Source of the DNA: Cyanobium sp. NIES-981
Lineage (GTDB): Bacteria > Cyanobacteriota > Cyanobacteriia > PCC-6307 > Cyanobiaceae
Length of the DNA stretch: 64,000 nucleotides
Direction of reading: 5' to 3'
Assembly (NCBI RefSeq): GCF_900088535.1
Contig: NZ_LT578417.1
Coordinates: 2,790,001 to 2,854,000 of the forward strand
A program made the translations under genes and the position numbers. Below are positions 1 to 8,796 of this stretch, in pieces. The stretch's first letter is position 1, and each line of letters opens with the position of its first letter. The notes beneath the pieces are model-generated. The model was not told the DNA's origin. It was given only the letters and a program-made list of their open reading frames with translations, and searched no databases.

Positions 1-84
1 TCGCGTGCATCCCACCAGCCCGCCGAGCAGGGCCACGGCACCGAAAACCGTTCCAACGGAGACGTGCCGCACCTGCTTGCTCAC
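1..84 (-). CDS. N-terminus of a putative lipoprotein (truncated by window edge)
   Basis: Reading the minus strand from 84 gives a GTG start followed by 27 open codons to the window edge. The peptide has a short basic N-terminus (SKQVRH), a hydrophobic stretch and the lipobox LVGC, so it looks like a type II signal peptide of a membrane-anchored lipoprotein. It lies 72 bases downstream of the small membrane protein gene on the same strand and could belong to the efflux operon or be separate. Nothing can be said about the mature protein because it lies outside the window. Confidence 0.5.
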   Translation of the reverse strand, partial: MSKQVRHVSVGTVFGAVALLGGLVGCTR

Positions 85-156
85 TCAGATCACAAGTCGT
101 TCGAAGGGTACCGGCGTTCCCAACCCGTGACGAGGCAGGCGGCAGGTCGTGCCGAC

Positions 157-471
157 TCAGCGGCGCAGGCGGCGGCGGCGGCGGTAGGCCGGATCCGTGG
201 CCGCCGCCTGCAGCTGCCGGATCGCCTCGATCGCCAGCCCGCTGAAGGCGCCGGCGGCGGCCAGCAGCCGGCGCAGCCAGTGCAGCTCGTCGGGGTCGAT
301 GTCGTTGGGGGTGTTGGCCACGATCGACTCCATGAAGATGCCGATCAGCCAGCCGATCACCAGGCCCGCCAGCACCGCCAGCAGAACCTTGCGGCCGTTC
401 ATCGGCCGCGGCGCCGGCGGTGGGTGGTCCTCCGCCTCAGGCTGGCCGGGAGGGGGAGGAGACTGACTCAT
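157..471 (-). CDS. small single-pass membrane protein coupled to the RND pump
   Basis: A 104-residue protein with a Pro-rich N-terminus, one clear membrane helix at about residues 28-47 (VLLAVLAGLVIGWLIGIF) and an Arg-rich C-terminal tail. Its ATG overlaps the stop of the RND transporter gene in an ATGA arrangement (468-471), so the two are probably translationally coupled. I do not recognise a named family. Position suggests an accessory or unrelated small inner-membrane protein of the efflux operon; that role is inference only. Confidence 0.6.
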   Translation of the reverse strand: MSQSPPPPGQPEAEDHPPPAPRPMNGRKVLLAVLAGLVIGWLIGIFMESIVANTPNDIDPDELHWLRRLLAAAGAFSGLAIEAIRQLQAAATDPAYRRRRRLRR

Positions 472-3400
472 GACCCAGAGGGCGCGCCGGGGGCAGGTTC
501 CCGTGCTTCAGCATCGTCACCGAGCAGCGATTTGACCACCACGTAGAACACGGGCACCACCAGCAGGGAGAGCACGGTGGCCACCAGCAGGCCTCCGAAC
601 ACCACGGTGCCCAGCGAAGCCTGGCTGCGGGCGCCGGCGCCGCTGGCCACCACCAGCGGCAGGAAGCCGAACAGCGACGAGATCGCCGTCATGATGATCG
701 GCCGCAGACGGGAACGGGCCGCCTCCCGGGCCGCCTCGATGGCCCGGGCCCCGGCCGCCATGCGCTGGTTGGCGAGATCGACGATCAGGATGCCGTTCTT
801 GGCCGCCAGCCCGATCAGCATCACCAGGCCCACCTGGGCGTAGATGTTCAGCACCTCGCCGCGGATCGCCAGGAAGGCCAGGGCCCCCAGCATGGCCGTC
901 GGAACGGTCATCAGGATGATCAGGGGGTCGGCATAGCTCTCGTACTGGGCCGCCAGCACCATGTACACCACCAGGATGCCGAGGGCGAAGATCACCACCG
1001 CCAGCGAGCCGGCCTTCACCTCCTCGCGGGAGATGCCGGTCCAGTCGAAGCCGAGCCCCTGAATCGCCTGCGCCTTGAAGATCCCCCGCAGGGTATTGAT
1101 CGCCTGGCCGGAGCTCTTGCCGGCCGCCGCCTCGCCTTCCACCTTGATCGAGCGGTAGAGATTGAAGTGGGGCACCACCGAGGGGCCCTCACTGGAGCGC
1201 ACCGTGAAGAATTCGGAGAGGGGAATCTGCTCGCCGCTTGCATTGCGCACGTAGAGCGCCTTGAGCCGCTCGGGGGTGGCGCGGCTGGTGTCACTGCCCT
1301 GCACGAACACCCGCCGCACCTTGCCCTCCTGGAAGGTGTCGTTCACGTAGAGGCCGCCGAAGTTGACGCTGAAGGAGCGCATCGCCTCGCCGAAGTCCAC
1401 CCCCAGGGAGGCCAGCCGGTCGCGGTCCACATCGATGGCCAGCTGGGGTGCCGCCGGGGAGAACTGGGTCCGCACCGGCGGCCGGCGGCTGAAGGTGGGA
1501 TCGGCGTTGGCCGCCTCGATGATCTGGCCGGCCGCCTGGGCGAACCCGGGCAGGTCGAGGTTGCCGCCGCTGCGGTCCAGCAGCTGGAACTCGAAGCCGC
1601 CCGACTGGCCGTAGCCGGGGATGGCGGGGGGCTCCACCACCACCACGCGGGCCTCCTGGATCTCCTCGGCGAAGCGGCGGTTGAGGCGCTGCACGATGGC
1701 GCCCACCTCCTGGTCCCTGGTGGTGCGGTCCGACCAGTTGCGGGTGCCGAAGAAGAACAGGCCGTTGTTGGGGGCGTTGCCATCCAGGCTGGCGCCGCTG
1801 AACAGCGAGGCGGCCGTGATGTCCTTCTCCTCGCGCAGGATGGCCCCCACCTTGCGGTTGATGGCCTCGGTGACCTGGATCGAACCGCCATCGGGGGACT
1901 GCAGGATCCCCACCGCGTAGCCCTGATCCTCCACCGGCACGAAGCCCCCAGGGATGGCGGTGAAGGCAAACCCGGTGAGCACGATGCCGCCCGCCAGCAC
2001 GGCCATCACCAGGCCGCGACGCCCCAGCACCCACTCGAGCAGGCCGTGGTACCTCCCCTCGAGGCCGGCATAGAGGCGGTTGAAGCGGCGGAAGATCACC
2101 GGCGTGAACCAGCCGGCGGCGATCCCCAGGGCCGTGAACAGCAGCACCGGCAGCGGCCGGGCGACGCCGGCGAAGAGCAGACCGCTGATCGCACCGCCGA
2201 TCACGAAGGGCAGACGCAACGGCAACCCCGTGACCAGCTTGGCCCCGTAGCCGACGCCCAGGCCCACCACCACAGCCCCCAGGGCACCGAGCACGCCGGA
2301 TCCGGCCGAAAGCACCCCGTAGACGAAGCCGATCGAACCGCCGGCGATGGCATAGGTGCGTCGCCCCGGCGGCTCGCCCTCCTGGGCCAGCAGCAGGGCC
2401 GCCAGCATGGGGGAGAAGGTGAGGGCGTTGAAGGTGGAAATGGCCACCGAGAAGATGATGGTGGCGGCGAACTGCTTGTAGATCGCTCCGGTGGCGCCGG
2501 GGAAGAAGAGCACCGGCAGGAACACCGCGAACAGCACGATCGAAGTGGCGATCACCGCGCTGAACAGCTCATCCATCGTGCCCATGGCCGCCTGCACGGC
2601 CGAGCGCCCTTCGGCCTTCTTCGCCGAGGTGTCTTCGATCACGGTGATCGCGTCATCCACCACCAGACCGGTGGCCAGAATCAATCCGAACAGGGTGAGC
2701 TGGTTGAGGGAGAAACCAAACGCATTCACCAGGGCGAACGTGCCGATCAACGCCACGGGAATGGCGATGCCAGGCACCAGCGTGGCCTTCCAGTCCTGCA
2801 GAAACAGAAACAGGATGAGCACCACCAGCATCACCGCATCCCGCAGCGAGCTCACCACCCCCTGGATCGAGGCATTGATGAAGTCGGTGCTGTCGTAGAT
2901 CTTCTCCATCTTCAGCCCCACCGGCATGGTGCTCTGGAACTCATCGAGCACCGCCTTGATGCCCCTGGAGGTCTCCAGGGCGTTGGTGCCGCCGAGCTGG
3001 TACACCGCCATGCCCACCGAGGGCACGCCGCGGATGTCGGTGGCCCGCAGGGCATAGTTCTCACCCCCCAGACTGGCCTCGCCCACATCGCGCAGGCGCA
3101 CGATGCTGCCCTCGGGGGTGGTGCGGATGATCAGATTGTTGAAGTCCTCCACGCTGATCAGGCGCCCCTGCAGTTGCACGGTGAAGGTGAACTGCTGACC
3201 GCTGGGCGCCGGTTCCCCTCCCACCTGCCCTGCGGGCACCAGCCTATTCTGGCTGCTCAGGGCAGCCACCACATCGTTGGACGTGAGACCGAAGGCCGCC
3301 AGTTTGTCGGGGTCGAGCCACAGCCTGAAGGCCAGGCGGCGTTCCCCGAAATAGGTGAGCTCTCCCACGCCGGGAACCCGGCGGATGGCATCGGTGAGGT

Positions 3401-3896
3401 TCTGATCGAGCAGGCCGCTGATGGTTTCAGCCGAATAGCTGATGTTGTCAGGATCCTCACTGACGAAGTTATAGACCAACAGGATCTGGTTGGAGGCCTT
3501 GTTGACCACAACACCAGACTGGCGCACCTCATCCGGCAGGGATGGAGTGGCCAGGGCCACCTTGTTCTGGACATTCACCTGGTTGATGTCCGCATTGGTG
3601 CCACTGGCAAACGACACCGTGATTTCGCTGCGGCCATCGGCGGAACTGCTGGAGCTGATGAAGTCCATGTTCTCCACCCCATTGATCTGCTGCTCCAGAA
3701 CATTGGTCACGCCCTGTTCCACCGTGATCGCGTCGGCACCGCCATAGAGGGCGCTCACGTTCACCGTGGGTGGCGCAATATCCGGCAGATTCTCGATCGG
3801 CAGCACCGGGATGGAGATCAACCCGGCGATCACGATGATCAGGCTGCACACCGTGGTGAGCACCGGCCGGATGATGAAGCTGTTGGAGGGAGACAC
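468..3896 (-). CDS. RND-family multidrug efflux transporter (AcrB/HAE1 type)
   Basis: Inner-membrane proton/drug antiporter subunit of a tripartite pump. It begins with GTG; the N-terminus FIIRPVLTT leads into the first membrane helix, followed by porter-domain sequence (PVLPIENLPDIAPP) and the adjacent aspartates of helix 4 (VVDDAITVIED, residues about 414-415) that carry the proton relay in this family. At 1142 residues it is about 100 longer than usual: roughly residues 505-600, between the first membrane half and the FRRFNRLYAGL segment, add several extra hydrophobic stretches. The adaptor gene lies 36 bases upstream on the same strand, so they form an operon. Substrate cannot be inferred. 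Confidence 0.93.
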   Translation of the reverse strand: MSPSNSFIIRPVLTTVCSLIIVIAGLISIPVLPIENLPDIAPPTVNVSALYGGADAITVEQGVTNVLEQQINGVENMDFISSSSSADGRSEITVSFASGTNADINQVNVQNKVALATPSLPDEVRQSGVVVNKASNQILLVYNFVSEDPDNISYSAETISGLLDQNLTDAIRRVPGVGELTYFGERRLAFRLWLDPDKLAAFGLTSNDVVAALSSQNRLVPAGQVGGEPAPSGQQFTFTVQLQGRLISVEDFNNLIIRTTPEGSIVRLRDVGEASLGGENYALRATDIRGVPSVGMAVYQLGGTNALETSRGIKAVLDEFQSTMPVGLKMEKIYDSTDFINASIQGVVSSLRDAVMLVVLILFLFLQDWKATLVPGIAIPVALIGTFALVNAFGFSLNQLTLFGLILATGLVVDDAITVIEDTSAKKAEGRSAVQAAMGTMDELFSAVIATSIVLFAVFLPVLFFPGATGAIYKQFAATIIFSVAISTFNALTFSPMLAALLLAQEGEPPGRRTYAIAGGSIGFVYGVLSAGSGVLGALGAVVVGLGVGYGAKLVTGLPLRLPFVIGGAISGLLFAGVARPLPVLLFTALGIAAGWFTPVIFRRFNRLYAGLEGRYHGLLEWVLGRRGLVMAVLAGGIVLTGFAFTAIPGGFVPVEDQGYAVGILQSPDGGSIQVTEAINRKVGAILREEKDITAASLFSGASLDGNAPNNGLFFFGTRNWSDRTTRDQEVGAIVQRLNRRFAEEIQEARVVVVEPPAIPGYGQSGGFEFQLLDRSGGNLDLPGFAQAAGQIIEAANADPTFSRRPPVRTQFSPAAPQLAIDVDRDRLASLGVDFGEAMRSFSVNFGGLYVNDTFQEGKVRRVFVQGSDTSRATPERLKALYVRNASGEQIPLSEFFTVRSSEGPSVVPHFNLYRSIKVEGEAAAGKSSGQAINTLRGIFKAQAIQGLGFDWTGISREEVKAGSLAVVIFALGILVVYMVLAAQYESYADPLIILMTVPTAMLGALAFLAIRGEVLNIYAQVGLVMLIGLAAKNGILIVDLANQRMAAGARAIEAAREAARSRLRPIIMTAISSLFGFLPLVVASGAGARSQASLGTVVFGGLLVATVLSLLVVPVFYVVVKSLLGDDAEAREPAPGAPSGS

Positions 3897-3932
3897 AGGA
3901 GGCGATCGACAGGCCGGAGGAGAGCTGTGGCT

Positions 3933-5051
3933 TCAGTTGAGCTTCACCGGTGTGCCGTGCCGCAGATTGAGCAGGTTGGTGGTGATCACCTGGCTGCCCG
4001 GGCCCACCCCGTCCAGCACCGCATAGCGGTTGTTCTGGAGCGGGCCGAGCTTCACCGGCGTCTGCAGGGCGAAGCGGGTGCCCGGGGTGGCCTGGCTCAG
4101 CTTCTCCAGCTGGGCGATCGGCGCCTTGCCCGGCTCGCGGCGCAGGTCGTCGATGGTGCCCACCCGGAACACGAAGCTCTGGCCGGAGGTCTGCGTCACG
4201 GCGGCGAACGGCACGGCCGGCAGGATCTGACGATCCAGCTCCACCAGGGTCTGCAGCCGCAGCCCGGTGCGGAGCAGCCCCGACGCATTGGGCAGTTCCG
4301 CCTTCACCAGCAGACCCTGACTGGATGCCGTCACGTTGGGATCCACGAAATTGATCGTGCCGCGGGCCAGGGTGCCGCTGGCATCCGGCTTGCGCACCAC
4401 CACCGGCTGGCCCAGCTTCACCCGCGCCGACTGCACGGCTGGAATGTCGATCCGCATCAGCAGGCGGTCGTTGCGGATCACCTTGGTGAACGGCGTGTTG
4501 GCCTGCAGCACATCCCCCTGTTTCGCCTCCAGATCACTCACCACCCCGGCGATCGGGGCCGTCAGGTTGCTGAAGGCAAGATCGGCCTCCCGCGCCTTCA
4601 CGTCCTGATTGGCCTGCAGGCAGCGGGCCCGGAAGCTGTCCCGCTGGAGCACACTGGCGGCCCCCTTGGCGGCCAGGAAATCAAAGCGGCGGAAGTCGAT
4701 GCAGAGGTTGTCGCGTTCCTCCCGGGCGCTGGCGAGCTGGGCGCGGGACTGGGTCTGATCGAGCTGCAGGATCGGCTGGCCCTTCTGCACCAGCTGACCT
4801 TCCCGCACCAGCAGGCGTTCGATCCGGCCGGTGACCCGGGTGGCGAGGGACACCTCATCGAGGGCCTCCAGGGTGCCGATGGTGTCCACCACCTCCTGGA
4901 AGGGCGCGGTTTCCACCGGGATGGCCGACACGGACACCACCCGCGGCGGCGGCGGCGCCGCCGGCCCGCAGGCCGTGAGCAGCAGCACACCGGCGGCCCC
5001 GGCGGCCAGGGCTGTTCCGGCTCCTGCGTTGGCTGTGGGCCGAACCAGCAC
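3933..5051 (-). CDS. RND efflux periplasmic adaptor (membrane fusion protein, lipoprotein)
   Basis: HlyD/AcrA-family adaptor of 372 residues linking the inner-membrane RND pump to an outer-membrane channel. The N-terminus has a lipoprotein signal ending LLLTACG, so it is likely lipid-anchored. Barrel-sandwich halves are visible (TRVTGRIERLLVREGQLVQKG and later LTAPIAGVVSDLEAKQGD), separated by an alpha hairpin of about 70 residues. The start is GTG at 5051; the nearby ATG at 5064 is out of frame. It is first in the operon with the RND gene and is transcribed divergently from the rarA-type gene, sharing a 110-base upstream region. No channel gene is adjacent; a TolC-like gene lies at 36.6 kb. 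Confidence 0.92.
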   Translation of the reverse strand: MLVRPTANAGAGTALAAGAAGVLLLTACGPAAPPPPRVVSVSAIPVETAPFQEVVDTIGTLEALDEVSLATRVTGRIERLLVREGQLVQKGQPILQLDQTQSRAQLASAREERDNLCIDFRRFDFLAAKGAASVLQRDSFRARCLQANQDVKAREADLAFSNLTAPIAGVVSDLEAKQGDVLQANTPFTKVIRNDRLLMRIDIPAVQSARVKLGQPVVVRKPDASGTLARGTINFVDPNVTASSQGLLVKAELPNASGLLRTGLRLQTLVELDRQILPAVPFAAVTQTSGQSFVFRVGTIDDLRREPGKAPIAQLEKLSQATPGTRFALQTPVKLGPLQNNRYAVLDGVGPGSQVITTNLLNLRHGTPVKLN

Positions 5052-5161
5052 GGGATTCCCGCATCAATGGGCGCAGTCTGGGGGGTCGGCCCACCGGATG
5101 CCAACCGGCGTGGCAGGCGTCAGGATCGTCCACAACAGCCCCATTCCTGGCGTCGCTTCCC

Positions 5162-7393
5162 TTGGCCGATCTGTTCAGCCATCACGGTGAGCAACGGCGC
5201 CAGGCCCTGGCGCCTCTGGCAGAGCGGCTGCGGCCGCGCAGCCTCGATGACTTCGTGGGTCAGGAGGGAATTCTCGGCCCCGGCCGGCTGCTGCGCCGTG
5301 CCATCGCCGCCGACCGGGTCGGCAACCTGATCCTGCACGGTCCGCCCGGCACCGGGAAAACGACCCTGGCCCGCATCATCGCCGGCACCACCCGGGCCCA
5401 CTTCACCAGCCTCAACGCCGTGCTGGCCGGGGTGAAGGACCTGCGCACCGCGGTGGACGAGGCGCGGACACGCCTGGAGCAGCACGGCCTGCGCACGCTG
5501 CTGTTCATCGACGAGGTGCACCGCTTCAACGCCGCCCAGCAGGATGCCCTGCTCCCCTGGGTGGAGAACGGCACCGTCACCCTGATCGGCGCCACCACGG
5601 AGAACCCCTTCTTCGAGGTGAACAAGGCCCTGGTGAGCCGCTCCCGGCTGTTCCGCCTGCAGCCCCTGGAGCCCAGGCATCTGCATCAGCTGCTGCAGCG
5701 GGCCCTCAGCGACGAGCAGGTGGGCTACGGCCGGATCGCCGTGCAACTCACCCCCGAAGCCGCCGACCATCTGGTGGACGTGGCCGCAGGTGACGCCCGC
5801 AGCCTGCTCAATGCCCTGGAGCTGGCGGTGGAGACCACGGAAGCCGATGCGGAGGGAGTGGTGCGGATCGACCTGGCCATCGCCGAGGAATCGATCCAGC
5901 AGCGGGCCGTGCTCTACGACAAGCAGGGGGACGCCCACTTCGACACGATCAGCGCCTTCATCAAGTCGCTGCGGGGCAGCGATCCCGATGCCGCCCTGTT
6001 CTGGCTGGCGCGGATGGTGGAGGCCGGCGAGAACCCCCGTTTCATCTTCCGGAGAATGCTGATCGCCGCCGGCGAGGACATCGGCCTGGCCGACCCCCAG
6101 GCGATCGTGGTGGTGGAGGCCTGTGCCGCCGCCTTCGAGCGGGTGGGACTGCCGGAGGGCCTCTACCCCCTGGCCCAGGCGGCGCTCTATCTGGCCGGCA
6201 CCGACAAGAGCAACAGCGTGCTGGGCTTCTTCGACGCCCTGCGCAGCGTGCGCGAGGCCCAGCGGCAGGCCGTGCCCGCCCACCTGCGCGATGCCAACCG
6301 GGATGGCCAGGCCTTCGGCGACGGGGTGGGCTACCGCTACCCCCACGCCTATGCGGAGCACTGGGTGGCCCAGCAGTACCTGCCGGCAGCCCTGCAGGGA
6401 GAGCTGTTCTGGCAGCCCGGCGGCCTCGGCTGGGAGGGCCAGATCCGCAGCCGCCAGCAGCAGCGGCGCGCCGCCCAGCTGGCCGCGGCCGCTGAAACCG
6501 ATGCGGAGCAGGGGGAGATCCTCAGCAGCGGTCCGGATGATCCCCAGCTGGAGCGCTGGCTGCGACGTCAGGCCGCGGCCGAGGGCGCCAGGCTGGACCA
6601 GCTCAGGCGGAAGCTGTGGAGCGGAGCCCGCTGGCAGCGGCACGACCGGGTGCTGATCCTGGAGGCCCGTTCCCTGCTCTGGGCCCTCGACCCCCTCGAG
6701 GCCACGCCGGAGGGCGGCGTGGTGATCACGGTGCCGAGTCGGGCCGAAGAGGAGCGGCTGCAGGCCCAGCTGCAGGTGCTGGATGCGCTGCGGCGGCCCG
6801 AGATTCTGGTGGTGCCGGTCGATGAACCCCAGGCCCTGATGCGGGCGCTGGGCCGCAACCCGAGCGGCCGGTTCGAGTGGATCGGGGCGCGCCATCCCTG
6901 GCGTGGGGTCAGCGAAAACGTGCTGGCGGCCTGGGTGGGGACCCTGGCGCCCCTGCTCAGCGCGCGGGGCCAGTGGCGGTTGCTGTTCAGCCATCCCGAG
7001 CTCGGTCCGGCGGAAGCCCTGCAGCGCAGCCGGCCAGACCGGGATCCCCAGCCGCCCGCTCTGGCGGCTGTGGTAGCGGCTGAACAGGCAGCCCTCAGCC
7101 GCCAGCACGGCAGGACCGCTCTGCTGGAGCAGCTGCTCCGGGCCCACCACCAGCTCATCCGTGCGGAGCAGTGGAGCGAGCAGCTGCAGCTGCGCCTGGA
7201 CGCGCCACTGGTGCAGCGCTGGATGGCTGCTGGCAGCCGCTACCGCCGCGAGCTCGCCGAGGGGGCGGCCAACCCCTTGGATGGGCAGGCCCTCCGCGCC
7301 CTGGCCGTGGCGCTGGAGGGCCGGATCGGCCGCGACCTGCCGCAGCAGCTGCTCCACACCCTGCTGATCGGCACTGCGTCCCCCTCCGGATAG
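5162..7393 (+). CDS. rarA: RarA/MgsA-type AAA+ ATPase fused to a C-terminal domain of unknown function
   Basis: Replication-associated recombination factor, related to bacterial MgsA/RarA and eukaryotic WRNIP1, acting at stalled forks. It starts with TTG. Walker A is GPPGTGKT at about residue 60 and Walker B is FIDEVHRF at about 115, followed by the sensor-1 region IGATTENPFF and the conserved HFDTISAFIKSLRGSDPDAA stretch. At 743 residues it is much longer than the usual 430-450; about residues 470-743 form an extra domain (RVLILEARSLLWALDP, GGVVITVPSRAEEERL) that resembles a methyltransferase-like Rossmann layout. This RarA/unknown-domain fusion is typical of cyanobacteria. The function of the second domain is unknown to me. 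Confidence 0.93.
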   Translation: MADLFSHHGEQRRQALAPLAERLRPRSLDDFVGQEGILGPGRLLRRAIAADRVGNLILHGPPGTGKTTLARIIAGTTRAHFTSLNAVLAGVKDLRTAVDEARTRLEQHGLRTLLFIDEVHRFNAAQQDALLPWVENGTVTLIGATTENPFFEVNKALVSRSRLFRLQPLEPRHLHQLLQRALSDEQVGYGRIAVQLTPEAADHLVDVAAGDARSLLNALELAVETTEADAEGVVRIDLAIAEESIQQRAVLYDKQGDAHFDTISAFIKSLRGSDPDAALFWLARMVEAGENPRFIFRRMLIAAGEDIGLADPQAIVVVEACAAAFERVGLPEGLYPLAQAALYLAGTDKSNSVLGFFDALRSVREAQRQAVPAHLRDANRDGQAFGDGVGYRYPHAYAEHWVAQQYLPAALQGELFWQPGGLGWEGQIRSRQQQRRAAQLAAAAETDAEQGEILSSGPDDPQLERWLRRQAAAEGARLDQLRRKLWSGARWQRHDRVLILEARSLLWALDPLEATPEGGVVITVPSRAEEERLQAQLQVLDALRRPEILVVPVDEPQALMRALGRNPSGRFEWIGARHPWRGVSENVLAAWVGTLAPLLSARGQWRLLFSHPELGPAEALQRSRPDRDPQPPALAAVVAAEQAALSRQHGRTALLEQLLRAHHQLIRAEQWSEQLQLRLDAPLVQRWMAAGSRYRRELAEGAANPLDGQALRALAVALEGRIGRDLPQQLLHTLLIGTASPSG

Positions 7394-7410
7394 CGGCGCC
7401 GTGCCTGGCA

Positions 7411-7438
7411 CGCAAAAGCCCCGGGGTGACCCGGGGCT
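7411..7438 (-). terminator. Rho-independent-like terminator between convergent genes
   Basis: A perfect 9-bp stem (AGCCCCGGG with CCCGGGGCT, 7417-7438) closes a 4-base loop and is followed, on the minus strand, by TTTTGCG. It lies beyond the stop of the secreted DUF1400-like gene and between it and the convergent rarA gene. The T run favours the minus strand, but the hairpin could also stop plus-strand transcripts. Confidence 0.7.
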
Positions 7439-7492
7439 CAGAAGGGGCGGCGGGCGCTCAGCGCAGCCGCCGGCCCACGCGGGTGGACGCCG

Positions 7493-8164
7493 TCACCAGA
7501 GGCCGCGGATCACCTCGGGCTGGGCCATGGGGGCGGGAGCCGGAGCGGTGCGCACCTCGGCCACGGGGTCGCTCATCTGGTTGGCCTGGATGCAGGCGGG
7601 CAGGAAGACGTACCAGGAGAGCAGGGAGGTGCACTGGGCATCCCCCTGGCAGCGGCCTTCGGCGCAGACGTTCTGGGCACCGGTGTAGGTGTTGCAGAAG
7701 TCAGCCAGGCGCATGTCCGTGGGGAGGGCGGTCATGATGCCGGCCGAGGAGATCTGGCCGTCCCGGGCGTCCTCGATGATGGCCGCCCGCAGCGCCTGCA
7801 CCGAGTAGTTGGTCATGCTCCAGTACGGGAAGTAGCTGGTGGTCTGGTTCTTGAGGAACTTCACCCCCTCATCGGAGTAGAGGAAGCGGGAAACGCCGAT
7901 CAGATCGACGTCGTAGGTCTTGTTCATGCCGTCGCGCACCTCATCGGCGGTCCAGCCGGAGCCGTTGAGCCCCCCCTGGAGTCCGCGATCGGTCACCTCA
8001 CCGGTTTCCAGATAGGTGTTGAAGGCATCCTGATTGGTCGACCAGACGGCACCGCCGGTGTTCCAGCGCACCGGCAGATCGTTGTCGACGGCAGCCGAGG
8101 CGGGGAGTGCCGCGGTGGAAAGGGCCGCACCAACAAACAGTCCGGCCAGCAGGCGGTTGATCAC
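7493..8164 (-). CDS. secreted DUF1400-like protein without a hydrolase domain
   Basis: A 223-residue protein with a clear Sec signal peptide ending ALPASA/AVDN at about residue 25, so periplasmic or exported. The middle resembles the DUF1400 region that precedes alpha/beta-hydrolase domains in many cyanobacterial proteins: FNTYLETGEV, then VSRFLYSDEGVKFL, then ALRAAIIEDARDGQIS. No hydrolase catalytic motif follows. The C-terminus instead has several cysteines (DFCNTY, NVCAEGRCQGDAQC, LPACIQ) that could form disulfides, then a Pro/Ala-rich tail. It stands alone with its own terminator. The family call rests on pattern resemblance only. Confidence 0.6.
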   Translation of the reverse strand: MINRLLAGLFVGAALSTAALPASAAVDNDLPVRWNTGGAVWSTNQDAFNTYLETGEVTDRGLQGGLNGSGWTADEVRDGMNKTYDVDLIGVSRFLYSDEGVKFLKNQTTSYFPYWSMTNYSVQALRAAIIEDARDGQISSAGIMTALPTDMRLADFCNTYTGAQNVCAEGRCQGDAQCTSLLSWYVFLPACIQANQMSDPVAEVRTAPAPAPMAQPEVIRGLW

Positions 8165-8297
8165 GAGACTTGAAGATCACTTCAATTTAAAGCTAGCCAT
8201 CACCCTCGGCCTTGACTCTGATGGGCAAGACGGGTCTACAAACCGACACCTGAGCGGAGCCCACGCCGCAGGCATGGGGGCATGGGACGGCAGCCCG

Positions 8298-8303
8298 TAG
8301 GCT
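8298..8303 (+). promoter_or_regulatory. TAGGCT -10-like element for bcp
   Basis: TAGGCT lies 25 bases before the bcp ATG, with no clear -35 hexamer and no Shine-Dalgarno sequence in the short leader. The same kind of hexamer occurs at similar distances before several other genes here. Confidence 0.4.
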
Positions 8304-8328
8304 CTGACACAAGCTGTGTCACTCCACG

Positions 8329-8796
8329 ATGGCCCTCGCGATCGGCGAAGCCGCCCCCGACTTCACCCTGCCGGACCAGGAGGGACGGCCCGTGAGCCTG
8401 GCCGCGCTCCGGGGCCAGCGGGTGGTGATCTACTTCTATCCGAAGGACGACACCCCGGGCTGCACCAAGGAAGCCTGCAACTTCCGCGATCAGTGGAGTG
8501 CCTTTGCCGAGCACGGCATCCAGGTGCTCGGGATCAGCAAGGACGGGGCCGCCAGCCACAGCAAGTTCATCGCCAAGTACTCCCTGCCCTTCACCCTGCT
8601 CACCGACGCCGAGCCCTGTCCCGTGGCGAGCGCCTACGAGAGCTACGGCCTCAAGAAATTCATGGGGCGGGAGTACATGGGCATGATGCGCCACACCTTC
8701 GTGGTCGACCCCGAAGGCAAACTGGAGCGCATCTACACCAAGGTGAAGGCCGAAACCATGGCGGACACCATCCTCACGGACCTGGGCCTGGCCTGA
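8329..8796 (+). CDS. bcp: peroxiredoxin Q / bacterioferritin comigratory protein
   Basis: Thioredoxin-dependent thiol peroxidase of 155 residues reducing hydrogen peroxide and alkyl hydroperoxides in the cytoplasm. The PrxQ signature PKDDTPGCTKEAC holds the peroxidatic Cys45 and the resolving Cys50 five residues later. The thioredoxin fold is complete, from GEAAPDFTLPDQ to the C-terminal helix. Its 3' end overlaps the convergent coaX gene by 23 bases. It appears to be a single-gene transcript. Confidence 0.95.
   Translation: MALAIGEAAPDFTLPDQEGRPVSLAALRGQRVVIYFYPKDDTPGCTKEACNFRDQWSAFAEHGIQVLGISKDGAASHSKFIAKYSLPFTLLTDAEPCPVASAYESYGLKKFMGREYMGMMRHTFVVDPEGKLERIYTKVKAETMADTILTDLGLA

Noticed and set aside
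1167-5330. A 1387-codon plus-strand open frame opposite the RND and adaptor genes
   Set aside because: It is antisense to two clear genes; the His/Gly/Gln-rich translation is typical of the shadow frame of GC-rich coding DNA.
8170-8185. TTGAAG-ATCA-CTTCAA inverted repeat as an operator
   Set aside because: The arms are only 6 bases and lie in the short leader of one gene; nothing links it to a regulator.
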